Assembly: GCA_030454995.1 (NCBI GenBank)
Contig: JAKDQI010000003.1
Coordinates: 1 to 37,878 of the forward strand
Origin: Pseudolactococcus plantarum
GTDB lineage: Bacteria; Bacillota; Bacilli; Lactobacillales; Streptococcaceae
Direction: 5' to 3'
DNA length: 37,878 bases
Shown: piece by piece, positions 34,126 through 37,878 of the stretch
How the letters are laid out: each line of letters begins with the position of its first letter
Numbering within the stretch: position 1 is the stretch's first letter
Made by a program: the position numbers and the translations under genes
The notes under the pieces: model-generated
Seen by the model: only the letters and a program-made list of their open reading frames with translations
Databases searched by the model: none
Told to the model about the DNA's origin: nothing

Positions 34126-35322
34126 TTATCTTAATATCTCAACCAGATCTTTTCGTGCAGCCATATTGGCTGGCGTGATCGAAAAGACTAGGCCAATCAC
34201 GATTGTAATGATTAGCGTTAGAGAAATTGTAAATAAGTCAGGTGAGACTTTAAATGGTAAAAAGGCAGATACCAGCAGAGCAATTAAATACCCAATGATA
34301 TAACCGATTACACCAGCAGATATCGTTAGCATTAGACCCTCAGCCAGGAATTGATTCCGGATGTCACGTCTTCTTGCACCAACACTACGACGAACCCCAA
34401 TTTCTTGTGTCCGTTCAGAAACAGATGTATACATCATATTCATAACACCCACACCTGCAATAAAGAGAGAAATACCCGCTATAGCTGAAATAAAGTAAGT
34501 CAACATCTTTAAAACTTTGCCAATCCCGTCTGTTAACGAACTCATATCAAAAGTCGAATAGTCTCCAAAATTACGACTCACACCTACTGTTTCAAGTTTC
34601 TTGATGACTTTTTGTGCGATTTTACTTGGCTTATAATCACTCGCAACGGTGATTTTTATCTGCGTAGGATTCCCTTCATTATTAGTATAATACTGATAGG
34701 AGTTTTTAGGAATCTTAACATCAGGGTTCATGTCAAATAGACCTGATGAACCACTTTCATAAATCCCAACAATCTGATACAACTCACCTTTTATCTCAAT
34801 CCCTGTTCCTAATACCCTATCTTGGTTAGCATTAATATCTTTTGCTGTTTCTCGACTAATGATAGCGACTCTTTGGTGCGTTTCATTTTCCTCGGGCGTA
34901 ATCGAGCGACCAATCACAACTCTTTCTTTATCAAATTTAACAAAGCCTAGATGTCTAGTTATCTTTTTTGCTGCTACCTGTAACTCAACCGTCAAAAAAT
35001 CTTCATCTGATTTAACATAGTCGACTTTTTCCACGCCCTCAATGTCACGCACAACTCTCAAATCTTCATCAGAAAAATAACGCATTTTATTAGTACTGAA
35101 TTGCTCATAGTCTGTCGGCGAATAGTTAATATTAACTGCTACATTTTTCTCATTAGAAGCTGTCAGATTTTTGATTGTATACGCTTCAAATCCGCGTCCT
35201 AATGACAAAATTGTAATCACACTAGCAATACCAATGACAATCCCGATCATTGTTAAAATACTTCGCCGCATATTTTGGCGAAGTGCTTGATAGGCATTTT
35301 TGATAATCGTAATCACATTCAC
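34126..35322 (-). CDS. ABC transporter permease, MacB/FtsX family
   Basis: This 398-residue protein has the MacB layout: an N-terminal membrane helix (SILTMIGIVIGIASVITILSLG, about 21-42), a large extracytoplasmic domain, and three C-terminal helices with VMNMMYTSVSERTQEIGVRRS before the second (about residue 290-310) typical of FtsX-like permeases. It has no fused ATPase, as in Gram-positive systems. It starts with GTG at 35322, overlapping the ATPase stop (GTGA), with GAGGTG upstream. With the ATPase and the damaged fusion protein it forms a tripartite-type exporter used for peptides, bacteriocins or antibiotics. Confidence 0.9.
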   Translation of the reverse strand: MNVITIIKNAYQALRQNMRRSILTMIGIVIGIASVITILSLGRGFEAYTIKNLTASNEKNVAVNINYSPTDYEQFSTNKMRYFSDEDLRVVRDIEGVEKVDYVKSDEDFLTVELQVAAKKITRHLGFVKFDKERVVIGRSITPEENETHQRVAIISRETAKDINANQDRVLGTGIEIKGELYQIVGIYESGSSGLFDMNPDVKIPKNSYQYYTNNEGNPTQIKITVASDYKPSKIAQKVIKKLETVGVSRNFGDYSTFDMSSLTDGIGKVLKMLTYFISAIAGISLFIAGVGVMNMMYTSVSERTQEIGVRRSVGARRRDIRNQFLAEGLMLTISAGVIGYIIGYLIALLVSAFLPFKVSPDLFTISLTLIITIVIGLVFSITPANMAARKDLVEILR

Positions 35323-35987
35323 ATTATCACCTCACCATCAGCCACCTTAATCTCACGAGTACAATACGACATCAAATTGGCATCATGCGTGACTAAAATA
35401 ATTGTCACACCACTAAGTTGATTTAATTCCGTAAATAATTGCATGATTTCAAGAGATGTCTTACTATCCAGTGCACCAGTTGGTTCATCTGCGATAATAA
35501 ATTTAGGTGATTTGACAATCGCACGGGCAATGGCGACGCGCTGTCTTTGACCACCAGATAAAAGTTTGACAGACTGATTCACAAAATCAGCTAACCCAAC
35601 TTTTTCTAAACTTTCCAAAACTAAACGCGTTTTTTCCTGATGAGAAACACCAGCGTACAACAAAGGCAGTTCGACATTTTGCCCAACTGTCATCTTTTCA
35701 ATCAATCCAAAATTTTGAAAGACAAATCCAACATTTTCATTTCTGATTTTAGATAAATCATCATCTGTATATTGTTCGACTAATTTATCTTCAAAATAGT
35801 AGGTGCCCTTAAATTTCGTATCTAGAAAGCCTATTAGATTAACCAACGTGGACTTTCCAGACCCACTACGCCCCATAATGCCAACAAAATCACCCTCAGA
35901 AATGGTTAATGAGATATCATTTAAAACGGTAAATTCTTGTCTCGCGAGCGCATAGGTTTTTGTAATATTCTCAAGGCGTATCAACAT
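35319..35987 (-). CDS. ABC transporter ATP-binding protein, MacB/LolD type
   Basis: This 222-residue ATPase has Walker A GRSGSGKST (about 38-46), the signature LSGGQRQRVAIARAIV, Walker B FIIADEPTGALDSK and a switch histidine in ILVTHD. It drives the adjacent permease. AAGGAGG stands nine bases before the ATG at 35987. The start lies inside the 3' end of the (frame-restored) membrane fusion gene, a 17-base overlap that indicates an intact ancestral operon. Confidence 0.93.
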   Translation of the reverse strand: MLIRLENITKTYALARQEFTVLNDISLTISEGDFVGIMGRSGSGKSTLVNLIGFLDTKFKGTYYFEDKLVEQYTDDDLSKIRNENVGFVFQNFGLIEKMTVGQNVELPLLYAGVSHQEKTRLVLESLEKVGLADFVNQSVKLLSGGQRQRVAIARAIVKSPKFIIADEPTGALDSKTSLEIMQLFTELNQLSGVTIILVTHDANLMSYCTREIKVADGEVIM

Positions 35988-37043
35988 AATCTGATGCCTC
36001 CTTGATGAGCTTACCGCCTATCTTTAGACCAGAGACAACTTGTAAGCCACTAGTCGTTTCCTTAGTTTCAACGGCTACACGATCAAATTTTTTCCCATTT
36101 TGCAGGTAAACTTTTCCATTTTTAACAGCAGACTTAGGAATATAAAGTGTCTCATTTTTTTATGAATCTGAACTGTATAGCCATTTTGCAAGTGTTCATC
36201 TAAGTTAACCTTAAACGCATACTGACTCGCTGCTGTTTCAGAGCTTGCTTTTTCTGGAACTGGCGAGATATAGGTAATTTTTCCTGTGATTTTTTTTGCT
36301 AAATCAATCGTTTCGACCGTTACCACATCGTTCACCTTGAGCTTATCGTAATCATATTCTGACACCTTACCATTAACGAGCGTATCACGACTAACAACAC
36401 TAAGTAAAGGTGACGTTTCTGACTTGTTACCCATAATCACAAAACCGTCCGTTTTAGCAGTTACAGTAGCTGTTTGTTTTGCCTTTTGACCATCCAGTGC
36501 AGCCTTTGCTTGATCACGTGCTAGCACACTAGTAGTTATCGCACGTTGTGCAGCTTTCCAAGACTCATGATTCGTTTCAATCTGAGCATTAATGACTTGT
36601 CTTTCGCTATCATCTTTCGACTTGTTAAAGTCATTACGCAGTTTAACATCTTTTTTCTCTGCCTCAGCTAAATCGGCTTGAGCATTTGCTAAATCGTTTT
36701 CAGCTCCTTTGATCGCAAACTCTTGGCTTGATAAATCATCAGTAGGTTTTGTATAGGTCAACAAAACATCGCCAGCCTTCACTTCCTGTCCATCTGAAAC
36801 ATTAACTTGAGAAAGTTCACCAAGGGCTGCATCATCTCTATAGTTTGTTGATGTTTTTGCGATCACACTACCTTTAAAAATATCATCTGCCTGAGCCTTT
36901 ACGGTGTAAAGCGAATAATCTTTCGTCTTACTAGAATTTCCTTTAGGTAACACAGTTGATAAAACCACTATACCGATAATCATTATGCTAATAATGCTCG
37001 TTAATACAACAACTACCGGATGTTTCTTATACATTTTTTTCAT
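35971..37043 (-). pseudogene. Membrane fusion protein (MacA/HlyD family) with a single-base frameshift
   Basis: The gene reads normally from ATG 37043: a membrane helix (about residues 11-33), a lipoyl/barrel segment (NVSDGQEVKAGDVLLTYT), a coiled coil (about 108-185) and the second lipoyl half (TATVTAKTDGFVIMGN). At a run of seven T (plus strand 36155-36161) the frame breaks and would end at 36075 with an unrelated tail (MRHFIFLSLL). With one more A in the run the protein continues NETLYIPKSAVKNGKVYLQN and on through LQVVSGLKIGGKLIKE to a TGA at 35971, giving about 357 residues with the usual MacA C-terminus. The cause may be a real deletion, a homopolymer sequencing error, or slippage. Confidence 0.88.
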
Positions 37044-37144
37044 TTCTAATCCTCAATCAACGCCTCTCTAACTTTATCGCTGTGCTGCTAGCAAATAAAA
37101 AATTTGATCCGCTAACTATAACAGCTCTTAGCATTATAATAGTA

Positions 37145-37345
37145 TCATTGACCATATTTTTTTATTGCACGAAACACAACGATTAATTCAGGTAAATTAA
37201 CTAAAAGTAGCAATATCAAAACAAACCATGCTTTGTAATGAACAGCACCCGAAATGGTTGCAATAAACAAAAATATCTCAATAAAACTTGGTAATGTTGC
37301 CTCTTTCTTATATAGCAATCGTTTCATCTCCTTTTTATTTATCAT
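37145..37345 (-). CDS. Small cationic membrane protein, immunity-like
   Basis: The 66-residue product has a strongly basic N-terminus (MINKKEMKRLLYKK) and two hydrophobic helices (about 19-35 and 39-58), then RAIKKYGQ; it has ten Lys/Arg and four Glu. I do not recognise a named family. Its ATG overlaps the stop of the SpoIIM-family gene (ATGA), so both are made together. Small, basic, two-helix membrane proteins next to a SpoIIM/DUF95 protein and a MacAB exporter are typical immunity proteins of circular bacteriocins; that is an analogy from context. Confidence 0.65.
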   Translation of the reverse strand: MINKKEMKRLLYKKEATLPSFIEIFLFIATISGAVHYKAWFVLILLLLVNLPELIVVFRAIKKYGQ

Positions 37346-37833
37346 AAATAGACCTCAATAAAACCCGCAATAGCTAATAAAAAGAAGGTAACAGCCAACA
37401 GCAGACGAACATATGGCCAGTCATTAATTAAACTGCTAAATTTTTTTCCTTTCCTAAATTCCCTTATATTTTTAGCAATAGCTATACCTGCTAAAGCAAT
37501 ACAAACAAATGACAATAATTCAAATACGGTATAAGGTAACAGTAGCAATATTATTTGTTCTAGAGACAAACTGCCACTTGCTATTCCCATTGTGACACCG
37601 TTAAGAAACAAAATCACTAGACCTCCAACACCGAATGTCAGCGCCCCAATAGTTAAAATTAATAAAGCGACTCCTGCATTATGATTAAATATATCATGGA
37701 ATGCAATTTTTTTAAGAGCATGCGTTATCCCTACACCCGATAATTTAGTTATACATATGCCAACCACTAAGCCTATCATCGAAAGCGAAAAAGTTAGCCA
37801 AAAATCTTTTTTTACATCAGTCTTGTTTATCAA
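37342..37833 (-). CDS. SpoIIM/DUF95 family membrane protein
   Basis: This 163-residue protein has about five membrane segments and the SpoIIM-family hallmark FNHNAGVALLILTIGALTFG then GGLVILFLNGVTMGIAS (about 48-85). The TTG at 37833 is taken as start, six bases after AAAGGAGG; the ATG at 37839 abuts that site. Stand-alone SpoIIM/DUF95 proteins of about 160-180 residues accompany circular bacteriocins (for example the C proteins of AS-48 type loci) and other export loci; a sporulation role is excluded in a non-sporulating coccus. The upstream gene is outside the window. Confidence 0.8.
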   Translation of the reverse strand: MINKTDVKKDFWLTFSLSMIGLVVGICITKLSGVGITHALKKIAFHDIFNHNAGVALLILTIGALTFGVGGLVILFLNGVTMGIASGSLSLEQIILLLLPYTVFELLSFVCIALAGIAIAKNIREFRKGKKFSSLINDWPYVRLLLAVTFFLLAIAGFIEVYL

Positions 37834-37878
37834 ACACATCCTCCTTTATATTACGTGCGTTCTGTAAAAGAGTTTAAT

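Noticed and set aside
36155-36161. Programmed -1 ribosomal frameshift in the membrane fusion gene
   Set aside because: The A7 run would restore the frame with a -1 slip, but the P-site repairing at T-AAA-AAA is poor and no stimulatory hairpin or Shine-Dalgarno-like element is evident; a deletion or sequencing error is simpler.
1-37878. CRISPR arrays, tRNA or rRNA genes, insertion sequences, prophage genes
   Set aside because: No regularly spaced repeats, cloverleaf-like genes, transposase or phage-like reading frames were seen on either strand by eye.

Overview
The window looks like a chromosome segment of a low-GC Gram-positive coccus of the Streptococcaceae, most likely a lactococcal lineage (Lactococcus or Pseudolactococcus). 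The basis is the gene content: a pbp2A-rpmG-secE-nusG block, a Gram-positive PolC, a comGA-comGG competence pilus operon, a zitR/zitQ/zitP (adcR/adcC/adcB) zinc-uptake operon, yutD-rlmN, a mevalonate-lineage style lone ispE, and a complete L-ascorbate (ula) regulon. The species is inferred from content; no 16S rRNA gene is present. No tRNA, rRNA, CRISPR array, insertion sequence or prophage gene was seen. Most genes are on the minus strand.

Layout. 1-590: start of the S10 ribosomal operon (rplC fragment, rpsJ, structured leader, promoter), back-to-back with the mscL promoter. 591-3741: mscL, thrC, then nusG, secE and rpmG. 3951-7775: the class A penicillin-binding protein pbp2A and a divergent marR-nitroreductase-DUF1304 unit with a palindromic operator. 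7822-9875: zinc ABC transporter with its MarR-type repressor. 9892-11722: D-amino-acid transaminase and ispE. 11734-15407: the seven-gene comG operon. 15402-21320: polC and cfa. 21462-28133: ulaG-C-A-B-D-E-F with divergent ulaR, an inverted repeat likely bound by UlaR and a consensus CcpA cre site on the operon promoter. 28191-34001: housekeeping and poorly characterised genes (DUF4430 lipoprotein, CoA-binding protein, nitroreductase, VanZ-like protein, rlmN, yutD, metallophosphoesterase). 34002-37878: a MacA/MacB-type ABC exporter downstream of a SpoIIM/DUF95 membrane protein and a small cationic membrane protein. This combination resembles the immunity/export half of a circular-bacteriocin locus, continuing past the right edge.

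Main points for a second look: (1) the exporter's membrane-fusion gene is broken by a one-base frameshift in a homopolymer, and the reading frame is recoverable to its natural end; (2) five genes (pbp2A, ispE, vanZ-like, rlmN, metallophosphoesterase) share an extended -10 element ending only 5-6 bases before an ATG with no Shine-Dalgarno, suggesting leaderless mRNAs; (3) comGG appears to need an ATT start codon, and comGB has a stop codon inside what looks like its native N-terminal region; (4) several promoters are embedded in or directly overlap the terminator of the preceding gene. Intergenic sequence is otherwise short; the only gap over 300 bases without a recognised gene (33770-34125) is described in its own entry.
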